Below, piece by piece: positions 5,156-5,286 of a stretch of 5,286 nt of DNA. Below the pieces are notes generated by a model that was not told where the DNA came from, did not search any database, and saw only the letters and a list, made by a program, of their open reading frames with translations. The position numbers and the translations under genes are program-made. Within the stretch, counting starts at the first letter, position 1; each line of letters begins with the position of its first letter. This DNA is from Gemmatimonadota bacterium (GTDB lineage: Bacteria > Gemmatimonadota > Gemmatimonadetes > Longimicrobiales > UBA6960): positions 1-5,286 of the forward strand of contig JADFLD010000181.1 of NCBI GenBank assembly GCA_022564535.1, given 5' to 3'.

Positions 5156-5200
5156 GGAGTCTAGCAGCCCGTGGTAGTAATAGAGTGGACCGCGCGCAGG

Positions 5201-5214
5201 GGTCTCGCGAGACC
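5201..5214. repeat. 14-bp perfect palindrome (first of a pair)
   Basis: GGTCTCGCGAGACC is perfectly self-complementary with no spacer. Its centre is exactly 40 bp from the centre of the second palindrome at 5241-5254. It could be a dimeric protein-binding site or half of a structured leader. Confidence 0.6.
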
Positions 5215-5240
5215 TGGAGTAGGAACGACGACGAGTCGTA

Positions 5241-5254
5241 GCCGTAGCTACGGC
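5241..5254. repeat. 14-bp perfect palindrome (second of a pair)
   Basis: GCCGTAGCTACGGC is perfectly self-complementary. It is bracketed by GTCGT (5235-5239) and ACGAC (5266-5270), and the GTCGT can also pair with ACGAC at 5225-5229, so alternative hairpins are possible in RNA. It is followed by a purine-rich SD-like run. Confidence 0.6.
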
Positions 5255-5286
5255 GAGGAGGAGAGACGACGTCCAGGGCCGCGACC

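Larger units (their letters stand above)
5121..5286. other. Right-edge region without a recognisable gene
   Basis: No convincing gene in 166 bases. It holds the stem-loop after the OCD-family gene, an AT-rich TAGTAATAG (5175-5183) that could be part of a -10 box but has no -35, two 14-bp palindromes and a purine-rich GAGGAGGAGAG (5255-5265) that looks like a ribosome-binding site. No ATG, GTG or TTG follows it before the window ends. It may be the leader of a gene beyond the right edge or a structured RNA. Confidence 0.45.

Noticed and set aside
5201..5286. tRNA or CRISPR repeat in the palindromic right edge
   Set aside because: There is no T-arm consensus, anticodon arm or CCA-type acceptor, and no repeated unit with spacers. 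The two palindromes differ in sequence.

Overview
The window is GC-rich bacterial chromosomal DNA. Codon choice favours G/C in third positions, spacing is compact, and several genes lack a clear Shine-Dalgarno sequence. No gene here fixes the taxon. The overall style fits an environmental GC-rich bacterium (Gemmatimonadota-like lineages are one possibility), but that is an impression, not an identification. I see no rRNA, tRNA, CRISPR array, insertion sequence or phage gene.

Left part (1-2480, + strand). An apparently non-coding leader (1-249) carries a strong stem-loop and an AT-rich, -10-like box framed by an inverted repeat. It precedes a long gene (best start 250, stop 2001) for an SMC/Rad50-type protein. 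Visible in it are a CPTCGR zinc hook, short coiled-coil arms on either side, and a C-terminal ATPase-head half. No Walker A P-loop can be found, and the Walker B, signature and H-loop positions all look degenerate. This is the most unusual gene in the window. After a 155-bp gap comes a small gene (2157-2480) for a membrane-anchored protein with a short helical motif at its C-terminus.

Right part (2500-5120). Three genes form a coherent imine-chemistry cluster. On the - strand, a flavin-dependent amine/amino-acid oxidase of the sarcosine oxidase/MTOX family (2874-4064) overlaps by 4 bp (ATGA) a RidA-family enamine/imine deaminase (2500-2877). Divergently, across an 87-bp intergenic region with an 18-bp (CG)n palindrome, lies an ornithine cyclodeaminase/mu-crystallin family NAD(P)-dependent enzyme (4152-5120). 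The oxidase would make an imine, RidA would hydrolyse reactive imine/enamine, and the OCD-family enzyme could reduce or otherwise process a cyclic imino acid or amino acid. The substrate cannot be read from the sequence.

The right edge (5121-5286) has no recognisable gene. It does contain a GC-rich stem-loop directly after the last stop and two perfect 14-bp palindromes exactly 40 bp apart.
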